DNA of 64,000 bases. Origin: Exophiala sp. HKRS030 (lineage: Eukaryota > Ascomycota > Eurotiomycetes > Chaetothyriales > Herpotrichiellaceae). Positions 33,098-44,904 of the stretch are shown here, piece after piece. Below the pieces are notes generated by a model. It saw only the letters and a program-made list of their open reading frames with translations, was not told the origin of the DNA and did not search any database. The stretch is taken from positions 2,046,001-2,110,000 of the forward strand of contig JAHWDD010000008.1 in NCBI GenBank assembly GCA_023897205.1, written 5' to 3'. The position numbers and the translations under genes were made by a program. Positions within the stretch are counted from its first letter, which is position 1. Each line of letters opens with the position of its first letter.

Positions 33098-35326
33098 ATG
33101 TCGGTCGTGTTTGCCGTCGGCGTCTTGGCCGCTTTTGCCATATCTCCGGCTTCTGCATTTTGGCGACTACCATGCAAATCCCCCATCGTCGTCGAACGTG
33201 CCGATCCCATTGTCCAGCCTGGTTTGGTTTCGAATCATTTGCATACCATCATGGGTGGCAATGCCTTTGACTTTACAATGGACTACAATGACACCCAAGC
33301 TTCCACATGTACTTCTTGTACCGTCTCTGGTGACTTTAGCAACTACTGGACTCCAACACTCTTCTTCCAGCATCAAGACGGAACTTTCGAGAGTGTCCCT
33401 CAGATTGGAGGTGCCTTGGTCTATTACCTCCAACGTGGTGGCCAGGGCGAGAAAATCAAGGCGTTTCCACCAGGCTTCCGTATGGTCGCTGGTAATCCTT
33501 TCAAACGTACCCCTGGCGATGATTTCGCTAGTCAGGCTATCAGCTACAACTGCCTCAACTACAATGGACCTGCTAAGCCCGAAACCCCAAATTTCCCAAA
33601 CTACAATTGTCCCAACGGCTTGCGTGCTCAGGTCTTTTTCCCTGCTTGTTGGAATGGCAAAGACTTGGACTCTCCCGATCACAAGTCACATGTTTCATAT
33701 CCTGCCAACTCATATAACGGCGGCTCCTGCCCTCCTGAATTCCCTGTCCATCTGGTCTCCATCTTTTTTGAAGTCATCTGGGATACAAACAAATTCGCCG
33801 ACAAGTGGTATGGAAACCAACAGCCATTCATTTGGTCGCAAGGTGACCCAACAGGTTACGGAGGTCATGGTGATTTCTTGATGGGATGGAAAGATGATAT
33901 CCTCCAAAGAGCTGTGGATGAATGTACCAACAACAGTGGCCGTGTTGAGGATTGTCCTGTCTTCAACCTCATTCCCGATAAGCAAGCCGAAGGCTGCAAG
34001 ATTCCATCTGGCGTCAATGAGAAGGTCTCAGGCATTTTACCAGCTCTTCCCGGGTGCAATCCCGTTCAACCCGGCCCATCCGCTAGCCCTCAACCACCAA
34101 CCTGCGGTGCTGCAACAGAGATTGACTATTCAGATCAATCAGGCTTTGTTGATCTAACTTCAAAGGGCTGGGGCTATACAGGCTGCGGTACTGATAACTA
34201 TTACAATCGTGCCTTGACTGGCGCCAACACCGCCAATGATCAAATGACCAATGAGAATTGTGTCGCGTTTTGTGAAAGCAAGGGCTTCTCCATTGCTGGT
34301 ACTGAATATGCTCGGGAATGCTATTGTGAGTGTCGCACTCTCCGAAGGGGAGTCTTTCCCATCAGCTAATATAGACTAGGTGGTAACTCCCTTCCCGATG
34401 GTGCCAAACCAATCCCTGGTGTTGCTGGTACTTGCGACATGCCTTGCAAAGGTAATCCAGACCAATTCTGTGGCGGTCCTGGTGTGATTACGCTCTACAC
34501 CAAAGGAACACAGAACACTGGCGCCATCACTGGCCGGGGCGGCAGTGGAGGTTCAAGCCCTGTCACTCCACCCGCATCTTCATCCGCCATTGTTCTGCCT
34601 TCATCTGCATCTACATCTGCTCCGGCAGCACCCTCCTCCACAACCTTCTCCCAACCTCCAGTCCAAGTTGTTGTTCCCTCGACTTCGTCTACACCAGCCG
34701 CACCAGTGACATCTTCTCCGGTAAGTACAAGCAATTTGCTCTCATCTGATTTACCTCGGTCATCTTTCCAATTTAGGTGGTCTCCTTATTCGTGAAATTT
34801 CGAACCAACATGACTGACGGATCTTGTTTCATAGGCCCCAGTAGCAAGTTCATCCGCTGTCGCAAGCTCGTCTGCAGCACCTGTCACGCCCCCTCCCTCA
34901 ACTTCTAACACACCAAGCACACCGCCTCCTTCGACATCCAACCCAGCCTGGTCTTATTCCGGCTGCTTCGTCGACACCGTCTTCCCACGCAGTCTCCCAC
35001 AATGGTCTAATTTCAATGGCGACAACGTGACGAATGACAGATGTGTATCGTTCTGTGAATCACGTGGTTTTGTCATTGCTGGAACCGAATACTCAGGACA
35101 GTGCTTTTGCGGTAACGAGCTTACCACGGCGAAGCTGGACGAGTCCAAGTGCAACATGGCATGCACAGGCAAAAAAGATACCATCTGCGGTGGCCCTGGC
35201 GCACTGAGTGTGTACAAGAAAGGCGGTGTGACAGCTTATCTTGAGAAGAGAACGAGCTTTGCTGTTGCAGAAAAGAGGCATCTGGGTCATCTTGCCAGAC
35301 ATGGCCGCAGAACGGCTGGATTTTGA
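33098..35326 (+). CDS. Secreted DUF1996 protein with two WSC domains
   Basis: Exons 33098-34325, 34380-34720 and 34835-35326 sum to 2,061 bases (686 residues). A signal peptide (VFAVGVLAAFAISPASA) is followed by a DUF1996 region (about residues 20-320, with IVQPGLVSNHLHTIMGG, the GDFSNYWTPTLF block and LRAQVFFPACWNG). The first WSC domain (about 343-445, spanning intron 1, ending in FCGGPGVITLY) leads into a long Ser/Thr/Pro-rich spacer, then a second WSC domain (about 560-640, WSYSGCFVD ... CGGPGALSVY). WSC domains bind glycans or sense the wall. The stalk suggests heavy O-mannosylation and cell-wall location. The C-terminal basic tail has no GPI signal. Confidence 0.93.
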
Positions 35327-36514
35327 TACTCCACTGCTCTCGCTCTGGTGGCTCGCCGCCTTCATGCCACCCTGCCTACTCATGCAGAAGGCAAACAACA
35401 TTGCCATCTCTTGTGCGTTTTATATGAGACCACGTCAAAACTTCACGGCCAACAAAGTCGTTAGGCCCAGCATTTTTCGATTCTAAAATCTATGTCTTAG
35501 CCATCTACATTACCTTTAAGCACTCAATACAATGATGTTGCCAAAAAAAGAGATATTCTAAATTGGTCTACAGTGGGACTCGGTTTCAAAGTCCGTGACT
35601 AACTAGTGGTCGAATTTTACCAACCTTTCCTCAGTGATTCTCAGTGATTTCGAAATATAAGTTGATCGAGTCTTATTCCACGTCAAAGATGAACGACCGT
35701 GTGAGAGTTGATCTCCTTCTCTTTTGAAAGACAGGGAGGATTTCACACAGAATGAACATCTCTGTAACGTTATAGGCTTTCTACCCTAGCAGTAGTCATC
35801 TTAATAGCGTGTTAGATAAGGACATAATGGACGATACTCGTATAAGTGCCTAGGACGACAAACCATGCTTATATGCTCCGACAGTTAGTGCATCTACTAG
35901 CGAGAAGCCTCGTAGAGAGAAATTAGGTAGGATCGCTCAACCAGCCTTCTAGGTGTCTCTGGCCTGTAGGCCCACAGGCTGCCTTACTGGGGATGTGTAT
36001 GAACTCAATGTTAGTGACATCTTAACAACGGTCGCTGGGTCGAACGAGATTGCAGGGAAGATATTGTTGAACCGACACGTATAAGGTCGGTGCAACATCT
36101 TCCATTATAATCCCAATGTTCGAGAGATTGACAGATCGACTAATCAGACACCGCCCGCGGTTCATGTGAGCTCCTTGCTGGTCTCTAGACTTTGCCGTCA
36201 CATATCCGATCAGCAGAATCACCGCCACGCCTGTTGACAACTCCACTCATTCTTGGAATTGCCATAACTGGGTTGGGGACGCACTTGAAAGAGTAGCTCA
36301 GGGAAAGCAAGTCTGAAGCAATTAGCTCAATGGCTGGTATTATCGTTGAAGCTGAAGAAGAGGAAATGGAGGAGGAGGAGTAAAGGCGTCTTACGTTCTT
36401 TTTGGTCGATTGTTGACTTGAATGGCCCAAGTCCGTCGGGCCATTGATTTGTTGTGTTTGGTTGCCCAATCTGATCTGCGCTGAGCTCAACTCGAAAATT
36501 TCTCACTTTGAAAG
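35327..36514. other. Convergent intergenic region
   Basis: About 1.2 kb between the stop of the WSC gene and the stop of the APH gene. Short ORFs only; a small GAA/GAG-rich stretch near 36350-36380. Confidence 0.5.
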
Positions 36515-37447
36515 CTAATGCCGCGTTAAATGCCCTATAAAGTGATCTGTCATATATTCGATAGGATATAGCGTTTCGAATATTACATCGGCATAATCAC
36601 GGTAGTCGGTGGACAAAGCCCTGAAGAACTGAATAGATTCCCAGTACTCTGGATACCACCCTGCGAATTCCCAATCGATGATGCCAACAATTTGGCCCTC
36701 TTTCACAATAATATTCGCTGGGCTCAAGTCTCCATGGGTGAAAACAGTCTTATGTTTTCTGGATGAGAGAAGGTCTTCGAGCATCTTTCGATAAATCTTT
36801 GGTGTAGTGGAAATAGTGTTGCTGAGCAAAAACTCATTGAAGTCCGCTTCGCTAAAAAATGGACCACCCCGATTCTTGTCGAGGCGAGCATCGACTGCCG
36901 GGAGTTTTCCGAGGGAACCGATATAGTCTCCCTCGAGAGAACGCAGTTGATTTACAATTTGACGTAGTTGTTGTGCATAGCTATGCTTTTCGTCCTTTGA
37001 GAGTTGACTCCATGCGTTCTTCAGGGTATTCCCTTCGATAAGCTCCATTTCGATAACTCCCATATCTTCACACATCTCAGATGAATAGACTTTTGGAACA
37101 GGTATGTTGAGCCCGGATTGCCCAACAAAGGAAATCGCTTTCGTTTCTTGGATATTCACGGGCTGTCCATATTTTATGACTTTCCCTTCATATCGGAAGA
37201 CTCTTCGGCTGAAGGAATCAAGATATATTGCAGAAGGGTCGCTCTGGGATTGTTCGAAAGCGGAATCAAGCCTTTCCCGAGTCCAGAGTTGGCTAGAGTC
37301 CATCACACCGATGTTTCGAGTTTTGTCAGGGACAATACGAAGCCTTGCAGAAAGTCTTGCAACTAAAGTCCGGAGATTGGGAAGACGTGTGTAATGCGAG
37401 GGAAGACCTGGTAGTCGAAAGATGGCCATTATCAGCAAAGTTGGCAT
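36515..37447 (-). CDS. APH-family (aminoglycoside phosphotransferase-like) kinase
   Basis: Single exon. The ATG at 37447 gives 310 residues; a second good start is the Met of MDSSQLWTRE about 48 residues in. Protein-kinase-like fold of the APH/choline kinase group. The Brenner motif HGDLSPANI carries the catalytic Asp, and IIDWEFAGWYPEYW supplies the metal-binding Asp. The N-lobe shows VIKYGQPVNIQETKAI and EMELIEGNTL as the hinge. Such genes are numerous in filamentous fungi and their small-molecule substrates are mostly unknown; drug resistance should not be inferred. Intact. Confidence 0.85.
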   Translation of the reverse strand: MPTLLIMAIFRLPGLPSHYTRLPNLRTLVARLSARLRIVPDKTRNIGVMDSSQLWTRERLDSAFEQSQSDPSAIYLDSFSRRVFRYEGKVIKYGQPVNIQETKAISFVGQSGLNIPVPKVYSSEMCEDMGVIEMELIEGNTLKNAWSQLSKDEKHSYAQQLRQIVNQLRSLEGDYIGSLGKLPAVDARLDKNRGGPFFSEADFNEFLLSNTISTTPKIYRKMLEDLLSSRKHKTVFTHGDLSPANIIVKEGQIVGIIDWEFAGWYPEYWESIQFFRALSTDYRDYADVIFETLYPIEYMTDHFIGHLTRH

Positions 37448-38387
37448 TCTACGCTAGTTAAAGCCACGCCAAGTCTAGCCGAAATGTGGTCCCCGATCTG
37501 ATTTGGAATGAAGACTATCGACAAACATTGGTTATGTGGTGGGCGTTCATGGATCGCAAACACTCTTCCCAGCGTTTGTTTTCCAGTGCCTACTCAACCT
37601 CATCCTAGCACGCACTCGATCACAGATTAGTGATCTCATGCCTTTCTCGCCATATAGCCTCGTCTAAACCAAATGTCCCCGTCGTCGCCCCCGTCGCCCC
37701 CGTCTCCCTCAACTCGACATCAGATGGAAGACTCGGACAGGGTCGGTTCACACTCTTACGTGGTCTGAATTGCATAGGATGATCCACGAGTGTAACTTCT
37801 TGTCTTGTAGACCTATCTGCTGGTTTAGAAACTGCAATATTGCGTCACCAACACTCGTGAGTTTCATTGGTGAAGCTTTCTGGGCTGACCCTTCCCACAT
37901 AGCTGACGTAGCTTTTGACTATAGAGGACACTGCGGATCGATTTGAGTGAGCAGGAAGCAGACGAGTTTGAAGAACGGAGGAAGAGCAGAGCAACTGGTA
38001 AGTTTGGCGGAAAGTCGCACCTCACTGAATGTTCGTTTATGGCATTCCATTTACGCTGCTGGTCACAGACCTGCGGGGTGTGAGTTTCGGCGCTCAGGAG
38101 ACACCAATTATAATGTCAAGGGATGGGAATATTGTCACAGGCCTCGCGTGGCTGCTTGCATGATGGTTTATACACTAGAAGTATGTTTGAGATCAATTAC
38201 ATTCCATTATCCTTATCTTCTCTGCTGACCTATGCTAGCTTGAAACTTCTTCAATCTGAGTTGTCTACGGAGTACTAGAGGCGCTCGGTAAACCTGCCTA
38301 CGGTTCCCAAGTTCGGCCTTGGCCTCTGAAGCTCATATGATTGCGTGTAGCCATTAACTTTCACGGAGCTTCTCTGACGGATATGAC
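37448..38387. other. Divergent intergenic region (APH / SRPK-like)
   Basis: About 940 bp. TACGGAGTA at 38266-38274 lies about 115 bp upstream of the SRPK-like start. Nothing else supported. Confidence 0.5.
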
Positions 38388-39838
38388 ATGGCGTCTCTGT
38401 TCCAGTCTTGGAGGCATGCTCTCAGGAGGAAAGCCTCTCTCCCAAGGAGCTCTTCCAGTAGCGGAGCTTCAATAATACCAGCTGAAACACTCTTTGAGGA
38501 GGAGACTTTACCATTTTACGAGCCTCAACAATATTACCCAGTCCATATCGGGGATGTGTATCAATCGAAGTATCAAGTCGTTGGCAAGCTCGGATATGGC
38601 GCATATTCCACTGTCTGGTTATGCCGAGATCTTTAGTAGGTGCTCGTTGTTATGGATCACGACTAATACTGATCATCCCTTCGTAGTGAACATCAGTTCA
38701 TGGCTCTCAAAGTTTCTACATCGTTAAGTAGATTTCCCAAAGCGACCCTCAGAGAACACAAGATCTATGAGCACCTTTCCTGTCTCGTCTCAAGTCATCC
38801 AGGCCAGTCTCTGATACGTGGGATTTATGGCACATTCGAGCTCCATGGTCCCTCTAGCAAACACCAATGCCTCTTGCAGCCGCCTATGCATATGAGCCTT
38901 CTTGACATGATACAGATGGCCCGCGAGCCTTTTGGTCTACCTCTCCTCAAGATGACGCTGAAACGCCTTTTGACTGCCCTTGATTTCCTCCACACTGAAG
39001 CCAAAGTTATTCATGGAGGTATTTTCGTGCGTTTCAGAGTCCCGACTTTAACTAATCAGTGCTAGATTTGAAGACCGACAATTTAATGCTCACAGTTGAA
39101 GACCTGACTATGTTAGAGAGATTTGAAAGGGCAGAAATTGACGAACCCAGCCCTCGTAAGCCGGTTGATACATCAAGAACAGTGTACAAGAGCCGACGTT
39201 TCCCCAAACCCAAAGACGACAGATATGGCCTTCCAATCCTTTGCGACTTTGGAGAGGCAAGAATTGGGGAAACGCAAGAGAGTGGGCCCTTTGTTCAGCC
39301 ACACATTTACAGAGCCCCTGAAGTGATCTTTGAGATGCCATGGGGCCCTCCGATCGATATTTGGAACCTTGGAGGCTTGGTGAGAGTCTCAGACATCATG
39401 TCCACACATATTCTAAATTTTTTCTAAGGTCTGGGATCTCCTTGAGGGCGAGCATTTATTCGGGGGTATATTCGACGGCAAAGGCAACCATGACCCCTTC
39501 CAACATGTCGCAAAAATGGTGAGCTTAATTGGACCTCCTCCAACTGAATTTGTGCGAAGAAGTGACACTGCCGGGCAATGCTTCGATATGAATGGTAAGT
39601 AACATTATCCTTCTATGCCGTCAAAGTTTCAAAGTTAACCAACGGCTCATATTTAGGAAATTGGATCGCTGAAGAGCATGCCAAAATAATCTCAACTTCA
39701 TTGGAGGATACTGAAAAACGTCTCGTGGGACAGGAGAAGGAAACCTTTCTCAAGTTCATGCGGTCAATGCTGAAATGGCTGCCTGAAGAGCGTAAGACCG
39801 CCAAAGAACTGCTTGAGGAGCCCTGGCTGCGGGAATGA
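38388..39838 (+). CDS. SRPK-like serine/threonine protein kinase
   Basis: Five exons (38388-38635, 38687-39018, 39066-39379, 39429-39594, 39657-39838) join with correct phases to 413 residues. The N-terminus has the SRPK marks VHIGDVYQSKYQVVGKLGYG and STVWLCRDL. The catalytic Lys is in MALKV, the catalytic loop HGDLKTDNLML is split by the third exon junction, and DFGEARIG and YRAPEVI follow. Spacer insertion is short, so it belongs to the expanded fungal SRPK-like group rather than the core splicing-factor kinase Sky1/Dsk1. All key residues are kept, so it should be active. Targets unknown. Confidence 0.88.
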
Positions 39839-40695
39839 CAGCTGCTGTCGGCAAGCTCTTGTTTTAGACAAGGTCCGAAATCAACTGGTCAACCTCCCCG
39901 AGACTTTTAAGCAATGAAGGTACAGTAGACCCTCTCTCTGTTCGGCATCTGTAGGCACTCTACGAGGTGCAGGGAGACAATTGTTCGGGCGAGGTTTGTT
40001 GCGTCGCCTTAATCTGTTTCAAAATCCAGTTGGCCCAACAGTGAACGAGGCAAGGCACTCTGTGTGCAAATGCACGCGATGCCGCCTTTGGCAAAAAATG
40101 GACCGCAAACCTATCACTGACGGCATCGCCCTCATGAGAAGTTTCCAGGACTATATGGCAGTCTTGTCTTTTCTGTCTACCGACTGGCATCGTGGAGTTC
40201 AAGCTCTAGTGGCAGGTCGAAATATTATACGTCCTCACTACGAAGGATTAAATAATTGGAGCAGAGCAAGCGATTTGCTACATCAGGCCGAAGATTTTTC
40301 TTGACTAATGCAGGACGGATTGGTCTGGCGCCCTAGGGATGCAATCTAGGGATCTTGAGTGCGTCCTCTGCGGATCACCAGTACCATTTTTGCTTAGGCG
40401 GACAGGTATTGTGGGACAATCTGAAGTCGTGGCTGACCGTTTCATTCACACAGGCATTGGTAGGCAATCCGTATTCAGCGGCGATAGCCCGGTATTGGTT
40501 GTCGATCCATTTCAAAAGTACTCCCCATCTCTATCGGGCGAGACGGAGTGATGCAAGTTTCTAATCCCCCCAAATGGTACCGCTCGCGTTCAACAGGGCT
40601 GGTAGTTCAAAACACGTTGCGGTGGCGCATGTGCGGCAATTGTCGTCTCAGGCCAGGCGTTGAGATATAATTTCACACCACGTCTGGCATCAGAG
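39839..40695. other. Intergenic / possible gene debris
   Basis: About 860 bp. Several short ORFs in both directions with patches that look protein-like but connect to nothing. No family recognised. Confidence 0.4.
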
Positions 40696-40915
40696 AGAAG
40701 CGCTAATAGAACGAGTATCCTGGACTTGGGACGGTAGCCTGCCTTTGGTATACTTGATATTTTCAGCGGCATCATGCTTGAGGAGGAGCTGGATAGCCTT
40801 GGTGTTACCCTTGCGATATGCCACGTGCAACGGAGTTCCAACTCCTTTCAGGACGTCATGAAACGCGACGGGTCGACCGTCGGATTCGACGGTTGCCGAA
40901 GCCTTTTTACTTTAT
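40696..40915 (-). pseudogene. Ankyrin-repeat remnant
   Basis: The minus strand reads, in one frame, a run containing GVGTPLHVAYRKGNTKAIQL then LLKHDAA, one clear ankyrin repeat (TPLHxA ... LLxxGA pattern). It is preceded by VESDGRPVAFHD. No start codon, signal or further complete repeat is seen, and the frame ends at a stop soon after. Best read as a leftover of an ankyrin or NACHT-ankyrin gene, which are highly variable in fungi. Confidence 0.5.
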
Positions 40916-41623
40916 ATTACTCGGAGTCTTGTTCCTCTATAAGATCCGTACACTCGTTGCCTACTCGAGCCGAACTAGTAATCCCATCTAGTAGTATTAT
41001 ACTGCTGGACTGTTCTTCTCGTTCTCCTTACAGTCACGAGTCGCCCTTGCTCCGTTGCCAGTTTTCAACGCCGAGAACATTTCCGGGCAGAAGAACTCTG
41101 CAAGACTAGATACTCGACGTCTTGTCCTCGACTCCTCGACGGCTTGATTCGTCTTCTCCCCGAACGTGCCCCTGTCCATTTACGAGAAGGGCGCTTGGTT
41201 AATTTCATTCGTTACACTTTCTGTCGTCAGATCGAATGAACATGTGAATGGAGAATATAGTGAAGAGTGCACATAGAGGACAGGGACCGATTTGGTAGTT
41301 GCAGTGCAGCTGTGTGTAGAAATTTGAAAACAAAATTCCATAGTCCCATAAAAAATCATCCGATTTTCGTTACTCTTCTAACGCCTTCGAAACTCCGGGC
41401 TTGCTAAAGACATGGATAGACAACAAAAACAAATCAATCGTATCAACAATAATAGCAAAGTCTGGCAATTGTTGGACAAATCGGGCGCCATCACCGTCAG
41501 CGTCGACGTCATCTTCCTCCCCTATTCCATTCTCAGTTCGTTCCTTCGTTCAGTCCTGCAACTCTTTCACCTATGTATTGTGCCTCTTCTGCACCAGACC
41601 CCCATTGTTTGTGAGACGCTGCA
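40916..41623. other. Intergenic
   Basis: About 700 bp between the ankyrin remnant and the arrestin-like gene's 3' end. Contains CGAG/CTCG-rich stretches near 41030-41160; nothing identified. Confidence 0.4.
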
Positions 41624-43429
41624 TCAAGGAACATATTTCGGCAGTTGATTCCCGTCGTCTGGGACAGACTCGACAGTTGCAGGCGTGCCTGTGATTATCT
41701 GAGGGTGGCCCCCTATGCCTTGTTGACCGGCAGCGGGACTGGAGGCAGATAGCGTGTTTGTGAAGGGATGTTGATGTGGGTTTGAGAAAGAAATCGTCGG
41801 TTGATCAGCCAGGCGGGCACGGGCGCGGTCTTCCGCCGCCTCTTGCTCTTTCGTCTTTGATGAGGATATCGGGTTTGGATTCGAGGTAGGGGCTAAGGTT
41901 GGGTTGCTGTGGTCGGCGTAGGCGGGCAGGGATATTTCATTTTTCGCCTTCTCGCCTGCTGTCGGTGACGTTGTGGTAGTGGTGAATGGGTGATTACCCG
42001 CTGCCAGCGCCGTACTTGCTGGAGTAAAACCAGGCTTCTCCTTCTCGCCACGCGAACTGCTCGTTGTGCTCACTTCTTCGCCCGAGACTCGGCGGCGAGT
42101 CCAGAACCCGCTTGAATTGCTGGTTGTGGCTTGAGAGAGGTCTGCACCGAGAAGCTCCTGGTCGCCACCACCCGGGGTGAAGGTTGTCTGCGTGGTACCG
42201 GCAGACATAATAACCTTGCACAATGGACCGGTTTTCTGCGATGAGAACTTCTCTACCTTTTCGGCGCATTCAAATTCAAGTTCCCAGATCAGTTGATACT
42301 CGCGAGCGACATTATAGGTGTTGAAACTAGGGCATAGTGGTGTCTCGAGCTTGGAGCCGAGATTTGCGTTGCCGATTCGTAGGTCAAAGAGTGCGCCGAG
42401 GTCGAAGACCTTGTCGTTCTCAGAACTTGCATTTGAGGAGGGAACGAGAAGGTGGTTTACCGGTCTCTTGGCCAGGATGGGCACCTCATATGTCTTGTTA
42501 TCGGAAAAGGTGCCGGCGGCACGGCAGCGAATGTGCGCCTTGAGCTGGATCGAGGCGCTGCGGAGGATGACTTCAGGTAAACCCAGCGATGTGTCGATGG
42601 TAGTATTTCCCGGTGACAGGTCTGGAGTGAGTGTGATTAGGAAGGGGATTGGGGTGGGATGCAGCAGTTGGATCACGCTTGGTGCTTGTACTTGCAGGTT
42701 GAAAGTGTACTTAGGAATGGTATCACGCTGGAAGATTGAGCGTGCACGATCTCGAAATCCCAGCGAAGTACCGGCATGCTCAGGAAGAAGCTTGAGAGTG
42801 GAAATGGTAAAGATACGGTGATCTTCAGTCAATCCCCAGTCCTGGATAGGCTCAGGTGTAGAGAGTGGATGGAAAATGACAGGCAAGGTGGAGGTTTTGG
42901 TCTGCGGTTTGCGGATCTTGTGCGTCCCTTCGGGTTCTGTCAAAGTCGTCGAAAGAACATATTCAACAAAGCATTCAGCCTGGCGACCGAACATGAGTCT
43001 CGAGTGGTAATTTGAAGGAGGCAGGACGAGATCGAGGTTGTCCTCCTCGGTCGTGCCCGAAAAATGGTCCTTGGGCTTCCATTTCTCACCATCCAGAATT
43101 GCGGCGGGATCTGCTAGGTCGGGAACGACGAATTCGAAAGGCCAAGAGAATGAGCCTGGTTTGTGTGTATATTGACCTTCATATAAGACTTTCTCAAGGT
43201 CGAAAAGCTTCGTGCGCCCTCGATGGTAGGTGACAGCCTGACCGTGTTGCTGAATGATCCTCGATTTGGCGCGACCCCAGAGATTGACTGTGATCTGGCC
43301 GATGGCGCTGTCTTCGGCTGTGTTCAGGTTAACCCGGCCTGAGATGACATCGCCTGGCGAGTACTGTTGCCGCGGATTGTCTATATCAAACGACAATCCT
43401 GGAGAATTCTCGGCTTTTGTGAGTCCCAT
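41624..43429 (-). CDS. Arrestin-like (alpha-arrestin) adaptor protein
   Basis: Single exon, 601 residues from the ATG at 43429 (the frame is open 15 codons further but without ATG). N-terminal arrestin fold: LSFDIDNPRQQYSPGDVISG and ITVNLWGRAKSRI, then WPFEFVVPDL. The C-terminal arrestin half is around LQVQAPSVIQLLHPTPIPFL. The last about 170 residues are Ser/Thr/Pro-rich and disordered, with an LPAY motif that is a weak relative of the PPxY used to recruit Rsp5-type ubiquitin ligases. Fungal alpha-arrestins direct ubiquitination and endocytosis of membrane transporters and receptors. Intact. Confidence 0.85.
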   Translation of the reverse strand: MGLTKAENSPGLSFDIDNPRQQYSPGDVISGRVNLNTAEDSAIGQITVNLWGRAKSRIIQQHGQAVTYHRGRTKLFDLEKVLYEGQYTHKPGSFSWPFEFVVPDLADPAAILDGEKWKPKDHFSGTTEEDNLDLVLPPSNYHSRLMFGRQAECFVEYVLSTTLTEPEGTHKIRKPQTKTSTLPVIFHPLSTPEPIQDWGLTEDHRIFTISTLKLLPEHAGTSLGFRDRARSIFQRDTIPKYTFNLQVQAPSVIQLLHPTPIPFLITLTPDLSPGNTTIDTSLGLPEVILRSASIQLKAHIRCRAAGTFSDNKTYEVPILAKRPVNHLLVPSSNASSENDKVFDLGALFDLRIGNANLGSKLETPLCPSFNTYNVAREYQLIWELEFECAEKVEKFSSQKTGPLCKVIMSAGTTQTTFTPGGGDQELLGADLSQATTSNSSGFWTRRRVSGEEVSTTSSSRGEKEKPGFTPASTALAAGNHPFTTTTTSPTAGEKAKNEISLPAYADHSNPTLAPTSNPNPISSSKTKEQEAAEDRARARLADQPTISFSNPHQHPFTNTLSASSPAAGQQGIGGHPQIITGTPATVESVPDDGNQLPKYVP

Positions 43430-44262
43430 TGCGGGCTGAGTAAGTTGTTTTCGAAATGTGCGTTGTTTTCGCAATCAATATCGACTATGGCAGCTTCTTT
43501 GAGGTTGTAGTTGTCCTTGTATGCTGGAGAGTGAAACCATTTGCAATTCCTAGAGTCCTTGATATACATTGAACTCTGATCAGGGTATGGTCTGATTTGC
43601 CATGATAGACAGCACCCAACGTCAGAGGTTGCCAAATCTCCCTAGCCGAATACGTCAGCCTTGGCGGAGCTCAGCCTTAGAAGCATGGATTTGGACGCTC
43701 TCATTGGCTTGTTGACTTCGTCGACGGATGGCTTGCAGTAGCCCCGTAAGGCGTTTTTCGCCAGACTGCCACTGTGCCCACGAGATGGCCTGGGGAAGAT
43801 CGACACTTTCCAGGCACTTTGATTTCCTTTATTCTGGTTGGTTCGTCTCAAACCCGCAGCGCCATCAATGGTGGCTATGAATAAACCTCGAACTCAATCG
43901 TGGAAGCTTCCATCAAGCTTCCATTGTTGGATGCCTAATATCTCATCTTCTCCCCAGCATGCATTGGCTAGCACATCAAGCGCCACCACGAAGATCGGGT
44001 TGATCAACAGTAATGCCTGGTGCTGAAAATTCTTGTTTATTGACGATCTATGGGCACGCGCTCAAAATAACAAAAGGACGATGCAGGGGATGTACATAGG
44101 GCGGAAAGGGCACTCCATCCGACCCCCTAGACCAATTGTCCTCCCATCACCATGTCCACAGAACGAGTACATTGCTTTCAGCTGAGCAGTCGACGTTGCC
44201 AAAATTCGTAAATCGCAACAATCCTGACCATCTGATGCGGTTACTGCCTAGGCAGTTTCTTA
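43430..44262. other. Intergenic
   Basis: About 830 bp upstream of the arrestin-like gene and 3' of the thioesterase. Nothing supported. Confidence 0.5.
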
Positions 44263-44904
44263 TCAGATCTTGAAAGCCCCTTCCCTGCCAGGCTTGATGC
44301 CGACAAACACAGCCTCTCCTTGACTCAAAATCCTCTTGTCTGAATCCTCAATCACGATTCTCGTACGATAATTCGCACCCTCAATGGTGTCGAACCACGC
44401 TCGCACTACAACCGCGGCCCCTGTTGGCACCGGGCGGCGAAACTTGACGTTCAACTCGCTCGTGACAGTCGTCCACCCCGGCGGCCTATAGCCCGGCGAC
44501 GGGTCGTCCTGTTCAAGTTGGAAGTTCTGGCGCAGGAGAAATCCGGCGACCTCGTCGATTAGCGATGCCACCATGCCGCCATGCAGAACACCCGGGTAGC
44601 CATTCAAGCCTGCAGCCAGGGCCACAAAACTTCGTACTTCGCGCACAACAGGCACATATCCTTCTGATGTCTGTGTTCGTGAAATGCCGTTGTCGCCACT
44701 GCTTGGTCTCGATTTTCGATATTGTGTCAAGAAAGCTGGGATTGTATCACTGGTCGCAAGTATCCGGGCAAATAAGTCGTCTCCATCATTAGGTTTCAGT
44801 ATGCGACACAGTGTTGGTGTTAATATGAATTCCGGGTCTTTCAATAATGTTGCACACCATGGAATGGAATTGAAGTATTCTAAATCACTTTCAAGGGATG
44901 ACAT
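44263..44904 (-). CDS. Hotdog-fold thioesterase (PaaI/4HBT type)
   Basis: 213 residues from the ATG at 44904. The hotdog core is clear: GVLHGGMVASLIDEVAGFLL (central helix, with the HGG motif where the fold binds acyl-CoA), followed by strands SELNVKFRRPVPTGAAVVV and the TRIVIEDSDKRILSQGEAVF ending. The first about 90 residues form a helical extension. Members hydrolyse acyl-CoA thioesters; the substrate is unknown. No targeting signal is obvious. Intact. Confidence 0.85.
   Translation of the reverse strand: MSSLESDLEYFNSIPWCATLLKDPEFILTPTLCRILKPNDGDDLFARILATSDTIPAFLTQYRKSRPSSGDNGISRTQTSEGYVPVVREVRSFVALAAGLNGYPGVLHGGMVASLIDEVAGFLLRQNFQLEQDDPSPGYRPPGWTTVTSELNVKFRRPVPTGAAVVVRAWFDTIEGANYRTRIVIEDSDKRILSQGEAVFVGIKPGREGAFKI

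Noticed and set aside
32587..33881. Overlapping plus-strand ORFs at the WSC gene start (32587-32835, 33072-33881)
   Set aside because: Out of frame with the clear signal peptide and DUF1996 domain; no independent coding features.
40997..41179. 60-codon basic ORF and CGAG-rich block, considered as an LTR
   Set aside because: No paired terminal repeat, primer-binding site or reverse-transcriptase sequence visible nearby.
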